Positions 20,652-33,467 are shown, counted from the stretch's first letter. The stretch is DNA of 64,000 bases from Opeltia flavorubescens (GCA_000442125.1 KE546965.1:2356001-2420000), one strand, 5' to 3'. Notes: a model not told the origin generated them from the letters alone. Made by a program: numbers and translations.

Positions 20652-22878
20652 TCAAAAGTCCCTTAACACCGCAACTAAATCATCCAACCTTCCCACTTCT
20701 CCCCAAATCCTCTCTTCTTTTGCTCTCCACTCCTTCAACGCACTCCGTTCCTCTTCTGCCAAGAGCTTGTCTTCATTTCCCACAACATCCGTTCGCTCAC
20801 TCTTCTCTACCACCGCTCTTACACCTTCCCTTTCCACTTTCACTCTCTTAATCAAGTTCGCCATCGTCTTGTAAGTTTCCTCGAGAACCCTCTTCCTCAT
20901 CCTGTCAGGATCGAAAAACCAGAAGAACAGGGTAGTGCCAGGCCGTCGTTGATTGCCATCTTTGGGAAGCTCCTGGAGCTCAATGTGACCAGCGCGATGC
21001 ATACTGTGGAGTAGGGTGCGCATTGGCTTTTGAGGGATGAGGGAGAGAAGGACAAGCATTTTTTCATCGAGTTTGGGGTAAGGATTCGAATTGTTGGTAC
21101 TGTTGGCGCCGAGAATGCGGAGGAGACGTCCGGCAAGAGGGCCGAAACGGGAAGTTGTAATTGAGAGAAGGACGTGATGGAGAAGGGTGTTGGATAGTGA
21201 GCGGTAGGGTATAGCCCATGTTTCTGGAATGGCGGATTGTCTGGTTACGGGGGTGAGAAAGCGGTATGGATGCTCGGCGAGGAGAAAAAGGTGCTGAGAA
21301 AGGGTCTGCTGCAGGGGAGCTCGCAAGTCCTTGAGCTTGGGTGTAGTATCGGGGGTTGTGTCAGGGGTTTTGTGGTTGTTGTATTTTGAAGACTTATCCA
21401 CATCCCCGTTGGTTGAGTCTGAGTCTGAATCATGATCAATGCCTGCTGTGTCAGATTTGCTGTCGTTTGAACCCCCATCACTCTCGTCTGAGCTTGCAGA
21501 GCCATCAACCGAGGCTTCACCGAGATCGACGTCGCCGGAACCGTGGCGCCGTTTGACCTTTTTAGGATGTTCTAAGAGATTGGGCTTTATTTTGCTTGGA
21601 TCGGCGTAACCCAAGGCGTCTGAAAGGTCTGGAAAGTCTCCGATTGTATCATTGATTTCTTTCGTGGAGATTTGTGGGAGGCTTGATAGGTCAAACTCAT
21701 TATTCTGGTCATTGTCAGGAGCGTGTGAATCGTTCTTGCATTTTCTGAGCTGCGGTTCTACCAAGTGCAGAATGGTAGCGTAAATTGTTGCTGTAGCTGA
21801 GCCAATTGACTCCTTAACAAATGCGGTTAATTGTTGGTTTCTCATAAGTATGGCAAATTTTTCATGATCAGGTCGAAGGATCAGATCGTTCTAAGATGAG
21901 TTAGCTTTGCGAAGTGTTACTGGTATAGATCCACATACGTTTAACCTGTCACTTCCAGCGGGATACGAACTGACACCAGGGTTGTACATCGTAGTTGGTT
22001 GAGAACTTGTCACTTTCCTCTTTTTACCAACGGGGTGATCAGCCCCATCATCCAATAAACGCTTACTTCCTCTTTGCATCCGCCCAACTACATCGATGTC
22101 TTTTGTAGATCCGTACTTCCAGTCTTCAAGCTTCTTGAGAACAGCCAATTCCCAAGCAGCTTGCTCGTCTTTCTTCGCTCTAATTTGACCATCGCGAGGT
22201 ACTGCTTGCTCAGCTTCATTGATGTTGTCTGCTGCTGGGCGGAAGTGTGACTCATTAACAGCACATAGCAGGCCCGCTCCATAGAGATCGCCAATGGTGG
22301 AATATAGTGAATCGGTAGTATGTGGATAGTGAGCTGATGTGATGATCTCATGGAGTGGCCCCTGTTCACCCGGAGAAGGGAAATAGGTTTGCGTTATATC
22401 CTCCACACGGGCATGCCCTAGAGCGATGTAGTTTGATAATACGGTGCCAGCAGTATCGCCCAATCGGCCCCGGACAAGCTCGAAATATTTCCCTGATCGA
22501 ACCAGTGCATATGCATTTTGAACATCCACCTCATAAAGCGCTTGGCCACTGTGCTCTGGATTATACCATAAGACTAACTGCTGTTGGATAAGTACCGAAA
22601 GAATGTTTCTGACTTCTATGGGCGAAAGTTGGGTATAATGTACAAGACTTGGAAGTGGAAGACGGCCATGGAAGGCCAAGATATCGAAAACTCGCTGCTG
22701 AAATTAGTAACTACCAACTGAAAGATGTAAAGCAATAAATTATGTCCTTACGGATGGTAGTTCTCCAAACAACTCTTCCACAAGGACGACCGATAGTTGA
22801 GTGGCATGCTGTGACTCGAATGAGTACGAAAGAGCTTTATCAGCTGAGAGACGTGAGCGGGAAACGCACCTCAGACAT
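20652..22878 (-). CDS. RPC82: RNA polymerase III subunit RPC82 (Rpc3/RPC62)
   Basis: Exons 22878-22870, 22814-22752, 22697-21939 and 21890-20652 encode 689 residues. The protein starts MSESQHATQLSVVLVEELFG, then RVFDILAFHGRLPLPSLVHY and TQLSPIEVRNILSVLIQQQL, the first winged-helix region of the C82/RPC62 subunit. Later family blocks are SGKYFELVRGRLGD, DRLNNDLILRPDHEKFAIL and MRNQQLTAFVKESIG. A ~90-residue acidic, Ser/Asp-rich insertion is followed by further winged helices (KMLVLLSLIPQKPMRTLLH, HIELQELPK) and a C-terminal coiled coil. C82 belongs to the C82/C34/C31 subcomplex needed for Pol III initiation at tRNA and 5S genes. The first exon is only nine nucleotides (MSE). Introns are 55, 54 and 48 bp, and the acceptor of exon 3 may be shifted by one codon. 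It is divergent from QCR2 with a 300-bp shared promoter. Confidence 0.92.
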
Positions 22879-23180
22879 TCTGAAAACATCTAGAGAGATT
22901 GCCAAGTCTTCTAGATGTACCACAATTGTCACCGTTGCTGGTCCATTTGATGATGAGCGACACCTAATGCTGATGCTCCGCAAAATATATAGTGGGGTTG
23001 GTCACAGTCGTGCCGAAATGGCCCCGCGTGCCGCCATTTCATTTAAGGACAAGCGCAGCCGCCATAGAGTGCTGTCTTGTAAAAGTAGCGGTCCTCGAGA
23101 ATCCATCGACGCCATAAGGAGAATCTCTCATATGGTGCCATTGTGCGCTCAATTCACCTTTCTACGGCCCCGAGAACATC
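22879..23180. promoter_or_regulatory. divergent RPC82/QCR2 promoter
   Basis: The 302-bp interval separates outward-reading start codons. It contains an AT-rich patch near 22981-22993 (aaaatatatagtg) that could serve as a core element. A plus-strand frame crossing it is an antisense shadow of RPC82. Confidence 0.5.
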
Positions 23181-24740
23181 ATGCTTCCTAGAACATCTCT
23201 TCCTCGAACCGCGCAGAGGGTGCTGCGTCCACAAACCTCCAGGAAACCAAGCGACTGTCGGAGGCTTGCTTCGTCCAAATCCCCGGGGTTTAGTTTTGAG
23301 ACTGGCGAAGTCAATGGCATCAAGTTCGCAAGTCGAGACTTGCCCGGCCCAACAACCCAGCTGGCCGTGGTCGCTAGAGCTGGAACACGATTCCAAGTGT
23401 ATCCAGGGTTTGCTGAAGGTCTTGAAAAGTTTGCGTTCAAAGTCAGTGGTCCTAAATCAACATGAAATATACCACAGGATTGTGCTTATCTTAATCTTTG
23501 AACGAACCTAGAGTACCGATAGACGATCATCACTTCGAATAACTAGGGAGGTAGAACTCCTGGGCGGCGAGCTCTTTTCATATCATTCAAGAGAGAATCT
23601 CGTCGTTGGGGCCAAGTTCTTTCGAGATGATTTAGCATACTTCGCTGAGCTGCTCGGAGAGGTCATATCTAAGACCAAGTATCTACGTAAGTCCTATCCG
23701 ACAGTGTTTTGCGTCAATTTTTAACAAGGACTTAGGCCACGAACTTCACGAAGAGGTCATTCCAGTCATAAAGATGGGTCAGCAAGCAATCCTCGGTAAC
23801 ACCAATGAAATGGCCCAGAATTCCGCCCACGGCGTTGCCTTTCACCGAGGCCTTGGTACAGCTTTACATCCAACATCTTCAACTCCTATCACGAAATACC
23901 TTCATGAGGAAGAGTTGAAATTATTCAGTCAAGCTGCGTACGCAAAACCAAACTTTGCTGTCGTCGCCAATGGTGCTAGCCATGACGATTTATCTAAATG
24001 GATCGGGGAGTTCTTCAACGATTCGCCAGCCACGCCCCCAAAAGACCTACCGCCAATAGAAACAAAGCCTTCGCGTTATTACGGTGGTGAAGAGAGAATC
24101 GCGCATGACGGAGGAAATAACATGATACTGGGGTTTCCCGGGTCAGGTGCTTATACCGGTGGACACTACAAGCCAGAAATAGCTGTACTTTCCTCCTTGC
24201 TTGGCGGCCAATCATACATCAAATGGTCGCCAGGCTTCTCCCTGCTTGCACGAGCGACAAGGGCACAAACACAAGCCCACGTCTCCACGCGGAATATCAG
24301 TTACTCTGATGCAGGGCTTCTGACAATTTCAATGGGAGGCGATGCGCNGCATATTAAAGAAGCTAGCGAAGCGGTCGTTGAGATTCTTAAGGCTATCTCC
24401 GGTGGTGATATTGCTAAAGATGACATTAAAAAGGCCATTGCGAACGCTAAGTTTAGAACGCTTGAAGCTGGGCAAAACACGGGGACCGGCCTTGAGTTGA
24501 CAGGTGCTGGATTGGTGCAGAGCGGAAAAGCTTCGCAGATTGATGGCATTGCAGACGCAATAGAAGGTGTGACCGAGGAGGCTGTGAAGAAGGTAAATTA
24601 AATTAACACTATTGGCTTGTAGTTCAAAAGCTAACATGTTACAGGCTGCAAAATCATTACTAGACGGTAAGGCCACGGTCTCCACGGTTGGAGATTTGTT
24701 TGTATTACCTTTCGCAGAGGAGATAGGATTGCATGTATAG
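23181..24740 (+). CDS. QCR2: ubiquinol-cytochrome c reductase core protein 2 (complex III)
   Basis: Exons 23181-23441, 23512-23686, 23736-24592 and 24645-24740 encode 462 residues. The N-terminal ~30 residues are basic and Ser-rich without acids (MLPRTSLPRTAQRVLRPQTS), a mitochondrial presequence. The M16-peptidase-like fold follows: NGIKFASRDLPGPTTQLAVV, ARAGTRFQVYPGFAEGLEKF, ITREVELLGGELFSYHSREN and LHEEVIPVIKMGQQAILGNT. The second domain carries HEEELKLFSQAAYAKPNFAV. The metal-binding HxxEH motif of active processing peptidases is absent, as expected for the core-2 subunit, which is structural in complex III of the inner membrane. Base 24348 is N (one unknown residue). Introns are 70, 49 and 52 bp. 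Length is normal for fungi. Confidence 0.94.
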
Positions 24741-25678
24741 AGTGGCACCTCGTCAATAGTCATTGTGTATTCATAGTCTTAGTCGTTGGTGAGCAATTCG
24801 TGTGGAGCTGTGATAAGTCTTATCCGATCTGGGGTAGCTGCTCCGGTCTCAGCATTAAACGTGGATGGAAGATTCATAATTGAAAATGTCCGAGAAGGTT
24901 TTACAATATAGCATAATGACTAGCTGATGAGAGATTCGAAGTCCATAACTACACCGTACCCCTATTAAATGCTGCACTCGGTGCAACGAATCTTGATTGG
25001 CCAAGGAACAAATCAAAGGTGCTGACTAAGCGAATCTGTGGTCTGGATACTTGGGATTCGAACACAAGCTGCATATCAGTCATTTCTACGCAGCAACAAC
25101 CGTTATCATCCCCTCACTTGGAATACGATGTCTTCTACGTGGAAAGCAGCGGGTTTCACGTGAGTATCGACGAGCTGTTTCTTCTCGCTAGGCTTACGAT
25201 GATAGATACAACCGTTATCTCGCAATCGCGGCTCGTGCAGTCCGACGCTCCTTGAAAGAACAGCCCCGCCTGCAAGCAGAGAAGAGAGGAGAGACGGATC
25301 TTAGGTTTGCAAAGTGGACAGTCAGTCGCGCCCTTCATTCCGGAAACGGAGCCGTGAAACTGACAATCAGCTCGCATCAAGAATGGCAAGCAGAGCGACA
25401 ACAAGAACTTAGCGAGCGCCAATGCAAGCGCAATGGCTGAGGGTGTGCATGCCCAGCAATAACGATGGAATAATTGTAGAATGTTTCTTAATCAGTTTTC
25501 TTGGGGGTGGAGAGAATTTGTACATAGGTCGCGGAGGGGACTCTTAGCGTAGCAAACGCTACCGAAGACATTCTATCCACAACAGCTTCTCTTTATGACC
25601 ATTACACCAACGTATGAGACCAACATCAGCATGTGATCAGTAAAGCCGATCTGCTCTTCAATTTTCTAGCTTATTCTA
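24741..25678. other. 940-bp intergenic region upstream of MAK10
   Basis: No gene was recognised. Two overlapping short open frames (25019-25255, 25252-25440) are Ser/Arg-rich without family features. An inverted CCAAT (ATTGG at 24996-25000) may be a fungal CCAAT-factor site. The final part is the MAK10 promoter and leader. Confidence 0.5.
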
Positions 25679-28566
25679 ATGGAGGGTGACACACCCAATA
25701 ACCTAGCAAGAGGTAAATGCCGGCCTCGGTGCTTTTAGCATTCGCCAGCACTCACTGACTTGGTGCAGACATTGCACAGCTTCATCTGGCAGCTGATCAG
25801 GATGGCGACGCTATTGAGCCGCTTGAGAAGGACGCTCTGTGTAGGACCGCGAGTGGAAATAGAAGCGTGAAGGACATATCGACCGACTTTAGAAGTGCAG
25901 CATCTGGTCCGTCACAACATCAACATTTGGTCAATCAAGCCGCGATATTGATTCTCGAGAAGGTTTGAATACCGGCCAGCTCGTCAAAGATCCCTACTTC
26001 ACATTATTTGAAGCCGTCGGCGCTCTTGAGGTATACCACGAGCGGAAAGGAGAGATGCAGCTACTGGGAGTCAAGTACTAAGACATGCTGGCAGATTATG
26101 GATCCTAAAATGGATAGCGGTCTCTTAGAAGAGGGTGAAATCCCTGGACTTGATTTCCAAGTCCTAAGAGTACTACTGCCTGAAGAGGTAGTTGGCCTCA
26201 TGGACCAAATGCTGTGTCATGAGGTAAGAGCGAGACAATTCAAGAGATGACTATTGTTGGCAGCAGCATATCTGATGCTGATCCTAGGATACCTAGATGG
26301 CATGGCATATGGGCCATCCGCTCTCAACATCCCTTTTCACATCATACCATATAGACCGATTGCTGTGGCCTGAACCTAGGACGCTGGATGATGTCTGCTT
26401 TGATCGATCTAAAGCAGCTAATAGTGGCAATGAAATGTTGCACATCGTCCTCCGAGCATACTGTATTGGTCTAATCAAATGTTGCAATTTTGTACACCGA
26501 AGGATAGGCACAGAGCATTATTATGAGGTCAGTGGATGGTTTCTGGGCGTTGCAGCAATCTCAAAGAGGGATACAAATCATGGACTGATCTTTTTGGCAC
26601 AGGAAGAAGATTTTGTGTCAAATCTTTACAATCGAACGCTACTGGACAATGTCGAGACTGTCGATGTAGTAGACGTCCTAGACAAAGCAATCCGCTTTAC
26701 TCGACAACACCCAATGGATCAAGATACCAAAGAGGCAATAATGACGAGATTAACATTCAGAATGCGGCTCTTACATGCCGTCAAGTTAGATCTCAACCCG
26801 GATAAAAGCGTTCAAGTCCGATATTGGAAGGCATGCTCGGAGCTAGTCGACAAGCTATTGGATAGTCATCGAGTCGGAATGACAGTGCATGAAGCATTCA
26901 GCATCAAAATACAACGTACTCTAGCGAGCAGCGTACCTCCAAGGCCTATGGTAGATGTTAACTTCATCGACGCGCACAAATTCCTCAAACATTTGTNCCG
27001 GGATGCATCAGAAGTGTACGAAGTCCTCGACTGTCAAGGAATAAGTAACATCTTAGTATGGTTGGGAGACCATCACGTCCAGATCATTTGCTAAGTAGGC
27101 TCCAGAATTTTACCTACGTCTTCCAATCGCGTAAACCAGAATCCTCGATATACATACGCTGTCTGCTACAATCATTGATTTTCCATGACATGAAAGTCCT
27201 CGGGAAGATAACCATATTGAAGCTAATATTTGACGATCTTGAAGAGCTCGTGCTGCCGGCGGACATTCTCTTAGATCCGGCAAATGAAAATGTTGAGGCG
27301 CCTCATGATCCCCGATTTCATATGGCAAATGAGATGCGGGGGTTTGCCCTTCGAGTAGGAGATGTAGGTATTACTCTGAAGCCCTCTATATCGGTTGTTG
27401 ATACTGTATGATCGACTAGCCTTTCCTTGATGTACTCCGTGCAATCTGCATGAATCGGTCACGTATGAGGCGAATGTTGTGCCATCTTGTTCTGGATTGG
27501 GAAAACGTCCAGATGGAAGTATGTACCTTAGCAAGCACTTGATTGCTCCGACTGCTTAACATGTTCTAGGCGGAAAATCTAGACCTACAGCTTCGGATGT
27601 ACACGAATGAGAAGCCCCTCACTGAGAGCGAGGCCACAGGTACTGAGATCTGGTCCTATCCACTGTCGTCTTGGGCATACTACTACAAGCTTAGGCAAAT
27701 GGAGTGGATCGTGCAATTAGGCTTCGAACTAAACATCTATCAGAACGATGAGCTATGTGGCATGTATTGGTCAGTTTGGAGATCCTCCTACAAATCCGCT
27801 ACTAATCTTATCAAGGTACCTGAGTCATGTGGCAAGTGCTCGAAGTCAGCATTTGGAAAGGATCCAAACCTTCGCCAATCAACGCTTCAGGCAGTCGAAC
27901 CGATTTTCTGCGACTCAACGGCGAAGTCTCGAACGATGCTTGTCTTTCTTGGATGTTGCCCTGTTGGAAACATCGGCAACTCAATGGTTCGCTATCTCGC
28001 TCTCGAAGGTAAGCATGAGAACACTACACGATACCCCATATTGCTCACGGTGACAGCTATACGCGGTTTTGTCACATTCCTCCATCCTCGCTCGCAAGCC
28101 TGAAATGCTGCCGTACAATAGCTCCGAGCTACGTCATGCTTTGAGGATGAAGCCGTTCATGCAGCTTTCTATCCCAGAACTACCGTCTTACGAGGAATTG
28201 GCTGTCGCCACTTCCCTTGCCGTGCCTAACGAAGTGGACAATGGCGGAAAGGACATTGAGGAACAAGTATCATCGACCTTGGAAGTTGCAGAAGAGGCAG
28301 CTAAGGTGGCACGAAAGGAATGGGAAGCAATAAGCATGTTGGACCCCGACACAGCTCGGTATAGTAATTGTGGGGAGTGGTGGATGCTATCGATTAAAAA
28401 CATCATCCGAGCTTGCATCGCGTGCAGCATTGCAATAGCCACGACCAAAAAGGAACTCCAATATGCAAGGTCTTTGAACGAGGTGCTAAAAGTCGAGATA
28501 CCCGAACCAGGAGAGCTATACCACACCTTCTGGGTGGTACCAAAAGTGACCATACGGAGACCATAG
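25679..28566 (+). CDS. MAK10: NatC auxiliary subunit MAK10 (NAA35)
   Basis: Eleven in-phase exons (25679-25712, 25769-25906, 25963-26030, 26095-26223, 26297-26527, 26603-27055, 27106-27363, 27420-27518, 27570-27769, 27816-28008, 28057-28566) encode 770 residues. The diagnostic block is GLNTGQLVKDPYFTLFEAVG followed by IMDPKMDSGLLEEGE and MAWHMGHPLSTSLFTSYHID. Later Mak10 blocks are NFTYVFQSRKPESSIYIR, PFLDVLRAICMNRSRMRR, and QNDELCGMYWYLSHVASARS with QHLERI. MAK10 anchors the NatC N-terminal acetyltransferase (with Mak3/Naa30 and Mak31/Naa38) to the ribosome; NatC acetylates Met-Leu/Ile/Phe/Trp N-termini. The fifth intron (26528-26602, 75 bp) has no in-frame stop, so a naive ORF would include 25 extra residues between HYYE and EEDFVSN. 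Base 26997 is N. The protein length fits the family. Confidence 0.92.
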
Positions 28567-29468
28567 CAGTAAGCTACATCCGCATATCCTTGTTACAAAG
28601 CTTCTGGCACCTCTCAACAATTATCCCCGTTTCTTAGAATCTCGGTAGACTGACTACTTGCAGACCACGGGTGGGGTAGAATTCCTCCATGTTGCTGACG
28701 ACTGGTCGAGCAAAGTCTTCCACGACGATTGTGCTCGTGGTCTGGCGCACAACTAAGACGTACGGCGTAAAGCGCACAAATGTGGTACATGCTCTCCAAT
28801 CACTAGCTCCCAACTTCGCTTCTGCTGAGCCTCGGTTCTTCATTGTCATGCACAACGTCCTCCCGTTAAATGCTTCGTCAAACGTCAACGCCACGAGGAC
28901 CCATGCTCGTTTGATGTTGAGATCGACCAACCTTCGCTTCTTATTTACCCCTTTGGTCTCCAATGCCGTTGGCATTGCATTAGCCGCCCGCGCATGGTGT
29001 GATGATCTCCGCTCCCAGGGATGGTCATCATTGGCTTCTGATCATCTGATCTTCAAGGACACTACTCCACACGCCAAGCCCACCGGTGCTCTCGGTCTAG
29101 CGTGCAGATGTCATTACTCTTCTTGGAGGATCTGAGAGGATGTACTGTGTGATTGGCATCTACACATGTGTTGCCAACATTGCTGTGATTTGAGGATGCT
29201 TTTTGCGACCCCTGTGAAGCTATTTCAGTCCGCAGCATGGCCGAGAAGGCATCGCGGGGCGGGCTAAAGGAGAAAAGAGGCAAGGTAAAGCATAAGTATA
29301 GCATGCATCTTTTTCATCTCCGTCCTTCAATCGAGCGATTTCATCATTATCTCCAGTTGTATATATTTTCGCTCTTCGTTGAATCTCGGCGTCCAACCTT
29401 TGGCTTACTGGACCGTCCATTTTCCTCTCCGTCATACGCTATTTGTGATTTCGTTTAATAAATAGCAA
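28567..29468. other. 0.9-kb region without a supported gene
   Basis: Overlapping open frames exist on both strands: plus 28689-29135 (148 codons) and minus 28634-28975 (113 codons). Neither has a signal peptide, a motif or splice-supported extension that I recognise, and they are mutually antisense. One could be a lineage-specific gene. The last ~200 bp form the lipase promoter. Confidence 0.4.
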
Positions 29469-30497
29469 ATGGCTTCATCTTTCGCCCTTCGATTTGGCGT
29501 TCCTGTACTTCTGCTTGTCACTCGTATCCTTGCTTCACCACTTACTTTGACATCGAGAGGTTGGGAAATCCATCCCGCTTAGTCGTTTCAATCGCTGATA
29601 TCTCGACAGCTATATCGTCAGATGTATACGACAGCCTGAACCTCTTCGAGCAGTTTGCCGCAGCAGCGTACTGCCCTGGCAATAATAATGACAAAGCCGG
29701 TAATTCAAAAATAACCTGCGACGCTGGAAATTGTCCGCTTGTTCAGAGCAGCGATGTCATTTCGGTATATGAATTCCAAAAGTAAGTCCTGCTTTACCAG
29801 CGAATTCTTCTGGCTAATAGGTTACCAAAGCTCCCTTGTCACGGACGTCACAGGCTATGTGGCCATCGATAATACAAGATCCTTAACCGTGATCGCCTTT
29901 CGTGGCTCCAAATCCGTTCGGAACTTTGTTGCGGACGCCGATTTCCCGGTGACTCCAACTGACATCTGCCCGTCCTGCACAGCCCATGCGGGTTTCTGGA
30001 ACAGCTGGCTTGAGGCTCGCTCGGGAGTAATGGCGGCTCTTAAGACTGCCGCAGCTTCACATCCTGACAATAGAGTTATCGTTGTCGGACACAGCTTAGG
30101 AGGTGCAATTGCCGATTTCGCTGCCGCGGAAGTCCGCAAATCAGGGGTTACGGCAGATCTATACACGTACGGAGCGCCCCGAATAGCAGGGAAAGCGCTG
30201 TCGGATTTCATCACGAACCAGAACATGGGTGGGAACTACCGAGTCACACACAAGAACGATCCAGTCCCAAGGCTACCGCCAGTAGTGCTTGGATTTGTTC
30301 ATATTTCCCCTGAGTACTACATCTCCAGCCCAAACAACGTGGTACCAACGGCGAACGACATCACTAAATATACTGGATCTATCAACTTGCTGGGCAATTC
30401 TGGCAACAATCCTCTGAATACTGATTTGAGCGCTCATGGATGGTACTTCAACGCTGTCGGTGCTTGCGGCGGTAGCGATTTTGAGTTCAAACATTGA
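29469..30497 (+). CDS. secreted class 3 (fungal) triacylglycerol lipase
   Basis: Exons 29469-29559, 29610-29781 and 29831-30497 encode about 309 residues. A signal peptide is evident: MASSFALRFG then VPVLLLVTRILASP. The mature part shows LNLFEQFAAAAYCPGN, GYVAIDNTRSLTVIAFRGS (oxyanion region) and the nucleophile elbow VVGHSLGGAIADFAA with catalytic Ser. THKNDPVPRLPP carries the catalytic Asp and DLSAHGWYF the catalytic His. The whole triad is intact, so an active extracellular lipase or feruloyl-esterase-like enzyme of the Rhizomucor-lipase type is expected. Paired cysteines (CPGN, CDAGNC, CPSC, CGG) suggest disulfides. The first intron (50 bp) has an unusual GTTGGG donor; the second (49 bp) uses an acceptor 11 bp after a gctaata branch site, and joining there restores FQNSLVTDVTGYV. 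Confidence 0.88.
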
Positions 30498-31036
30498 GTT
30501 TTTATCACATTGGGGTGGATTATCCCACGTATGAGAGCGATCTAATAGTTCCATGACTTTTGTATGGTCGCTCATGCATATATGTAAATAGTATTCCAAA
30601 AAAGTAAATTGAACGTCGAATGGACGATGTTCCATGTTCTTACCAAATCACAATCGAATTAGGACATGAAATTAGGTTATTGAGCCATAAGGTCCAGTCA
30701 CATCAATCGAGTATTGAATGTTGATCAAATCTTATCGTATTGATGATTGTTCCACTTACCTTTTCGGGAACCCAAGAACCCCGGGTAGCCTCAAAGTCTC
30801 CCTGGATCCTACGACACACCAATGTCAATATGGTTCGTCTCACCCTTCCATCCTCACCACTCAGACTCCGCTAACGAAAATGGCGTCAACAGCAGCGGGA
30901 TGGGCCGCCAGTCGTCGTGCCTTCCCGTTCCTGCAGCCAATTGATCTACCAAACAGCAAACCACTGCTGTGGCATTCACTTACATCTTACCATACTTCTT
31001 CCAGCCATCCGGCTCATGTGAGCCTTGGATCTGACC
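30498..31036. other. intergenic region between the lipase and ABP2 genes
   Basis: This 539-bp interval holds the lipase 3' region and the ABP2 promoter/leader. A 138-codon plus-strand frame (30718-31134) overlaps the ABP2 start in another frame and has no recognised features. An upstream untranslated exon of ABP2 is possible. Confidence 0.5.
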
Positions 31037-32832
31037 ATGGAGCAAAGCTACCAGCTGCAGACTCACATTGGTCAGCGAGTCTCCCAACCCATTGCATTGG
31101 CTCCCCCAGCATCTATGATAGACCCTGCCTTTGAGAGCAATCGGCTTCAATCTTCACAACTTTCTCATGGCTTCGCTTTTCCTCCGACCCAGTCACATTC
31201 ACCCATGATGAATGGTCGTGCAATCACTCCATCAACACAAGACTCTTCAGATCGCGCACTACCATCTATTGAGATCACCGACGACTCAATCGATCAAGCA
31301 TACGTCGATTTTATTTTCTATTGCAATCCTTCTGTTCCCTCTGATACCAATCCCACCGAACTGAAGAAGAACTTCCGTGCACCCCCACAAAGCGATGGCA
31401 AGAAATTCAGCCCTTTCGCATTGTATGGCTTGATATCAAAGCTCGAGAACAAGGAGATCAAGACGTGGGCTCAGCTTGTTGTGGACCTCGGAGTCGAGCT
31501 TCCGGACCCAGCCAAGAATCAGAGTGCTCAGAAGGTACAGCAGTATGCTGTGAGACTTAAGGTATGTTTCAATATCCTGGTATTGGACATAATAACAATT
31601 CCTCTGCTATTGAACCATATGTGAACAACGCTAATATTTTCTTTTAGCGGTGGCTCCATGCATATCACATTGATGCTTTTTTCCATTACTGCCTCAATAT
31701 CCCAAATATCTATTACACAGAGAGACCTTCCAAAGATCAGCCACTTGCAGACAATCCTAGAGATGGAGTGCCGCCCGAGGAGGACCTTGCTCTTCGCTCA
31801 TTGCTCCCAGAGCTGAGGCCAAAGCGTGGGCGGAGAAAAGCTGAAGATGGTGAGGAAGACGAAAATTCCGCCAAAAGAGTTCAACACCAGCGATCTAACA
31901 GCACGGAGTTCTTCCACGCTTTCGATGACCAATACTCTGCCCATCCTTCAAACGTTACGCCTTGGAGTGCACAACCTCAGCAACCAGATGCATGGGCAGC
32001 CGCTCAGATGGCGGTAGCACCAAAAACTCCGAGTACTGGTAGAACTCCCTTAACGGTTCAGATGTCAGGTCAAGATGCGGTGCAGCACCTACGATGGAGA
32101 GTTAGTGAGGCAGACAACACCCCAGTAACCCCATACCCGCAGTCTGCTGTCACTCCACGACATCATTATTCCAACAGCCCTTCATTCGAGGAACCAAAAT
32201 CCGCTAACCCTGCTGGCCTCAAGTCACGATCCAGGAAAAGGCATGGGCCTGTGGTGTCGAGCGCGTGGAGCAATGCGAGCACCTCGTCAGGGAAACTCCG
32301 CGGTCGCCCTCCAAGCAATCGGTCAGTGACAGATGGACCATTTTCGACTTTCCCGGTTAATCCGTCGTCGAGAGGCTCTCCACAAGCGGGGATTGACACC
32401 ACGACGCCAAAAACAACGTCACTGCCCAACCAGAACCAGCACCCTCCTGCCACCCCGCTCAATGCTCAACCAACAGTTATGGTAACGCCACAGAGTGCCA
32501 CGGCTGAGCAGACTCTAGCTCGTCGACCGAGTAAGTTACAGCTGCAAGTGCCCGAGCATGCCGGCGGACCAGTACGACTGGCCACACCCCCAAGAGTGCT
32601 CATCAATGGCGAGACTGATCGTCAGAATTCTTCCGCCCACGAACGAAGATCTTCTGCCGACTTCTTCAATCAACTAGACGATGGTTCAGAAGCTGATGAC
32701 ATGGAAGATCAAGAGGGGGATATCAGTGTTATCGACTGGAAGCGGAGAGCATTGACGCTTAAAAGAAAATTACAAGAAAAGGAAGAGGAGCTCAAAGCAA
32801 TGAAACGGAGAGTACTGGAAGCCGTGATGTGA
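31037..32832 (+). CDS. ABP2: ARS-binding protein 2 family
   Basis: Exons 31037-31561 and 31648-32832 encode 569 residues. Residues ~70-215 carry a compact conserved domain: DDSIDQAYVDFIFYCNPSVP, LKKNFRAPPQSDGKKFSPFA, LYGLISKLENKEIKTWAQLV and VQQYAVRLKRWLHAYHIDAF with FHYCLNIPNIYY. This matches the fungal ARS-binding protein 2 domain (PF09441), first described as a factor binding replication origins in fission yeast. The rest is disordered with basic patches (PELRPKRGRRKAED, KSRSRKRHG), an AT-hook-like KLRGRPPSN and many TP/SP sites. The C-terminus forms a short coiled coil (DWKRRALTLKRKLQEKEEEL). The start is the first ATG in frame; the open frame extends upstream only by a non-ATG codon. A single 86-bp intron interrupts the conserved domain in phase. 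Confidence 0.85.
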
Positions 32833-32889
32833 AACCTCCATGGGAGTCCATTTTGAATGGACGTTTCAGCGCAATTACAGCCATCTGCA

Positions 32890-33260
32890 GTCTCCATGGA
32901 CCTGGACGCTGAGTACATCAACACGGATATACATCAATGTTAGGTTACTCGGGGAACTTTGCTCGGATCTCGCAATGCCGCCAAAGATGCAATTTAGTTA
33001 TCTTCGTGGCTCAAACTTATGAGCTGATGTGGGAGGCCGCATCTGATATTCTTCCGGCCTTCCACGAACTGTACGCTGAGTACATCAACACGAAGAAAAT
33101 TTTCCCCACGATTTGACTTACTCGAATTCCGCAATCGAGCCCTCCTTAACGTCGAATATCACGAAACGGAGCGTCATCTGCCGGACGCGGAGGGCCACGT
33201 CGGACTGTTTTTATTGCTTTCCGTGACCTATACGCTGAGCACATCAACACGAATTCGGTA
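32890..33260 (+). repeat. three spaced copies of a ~35-bp direct repeat
   Basis: The copies run roughly 32890-32926, 33058-33095 and 33217-33253. All contain gctgagYacatcaacacg preceded by a related cc-tgaactg-type sequence. The middle copy lies in a short open frame reading AFHELYAEYINTKKIFPT; the others read DLDAEYINTD and FRDLYAEHINTNS in their respective frames. Regular 160-bp spacing suggests a once-tandem coding or satellite unit, now diverged. Confidence 0.65.
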
Positions 33261-33467
33261 CAAGGCCTTTTGGCTGTGGCACTTTGTTGGCGCTCTCCTC
33301 AGTCATAGGACAAAAACACGTCTGCGGACGTCTTTGAGATCATCGATAGCATTTCCGAGTGAGCCTTGGAGTTAGTCGAGGCTTTAGCTCAACTAAGGAT
33401 ACCGCCATGATGATAATTCAGTGCCTATACAACGAAACCTCGCTTCCCGCCCATCCACCATTGCTAG

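Noticed and set aside
24348-24348. Possible frameshift in QCR2 at an ambiguous base
   Set aside because: The N is a single unknown base within an otherwise intact frame; flanking residues are conserved. The same holds for N at 26997 in MAK10.
25030-25110. Possible tRNA (GTGTTCGAATCCC on the minus strand resembles a B box)
   Set aside because: The T-stem has a mismatch and no matching acceptor stem or anticodon arm is found upstream.
28634-29135. Overlapping antisense ORFs of 113 and 148 codons
   Set aside because: Neither shows a domain, signal peptide or intron evidence, and they cannot both be real; left as an unassigned region.
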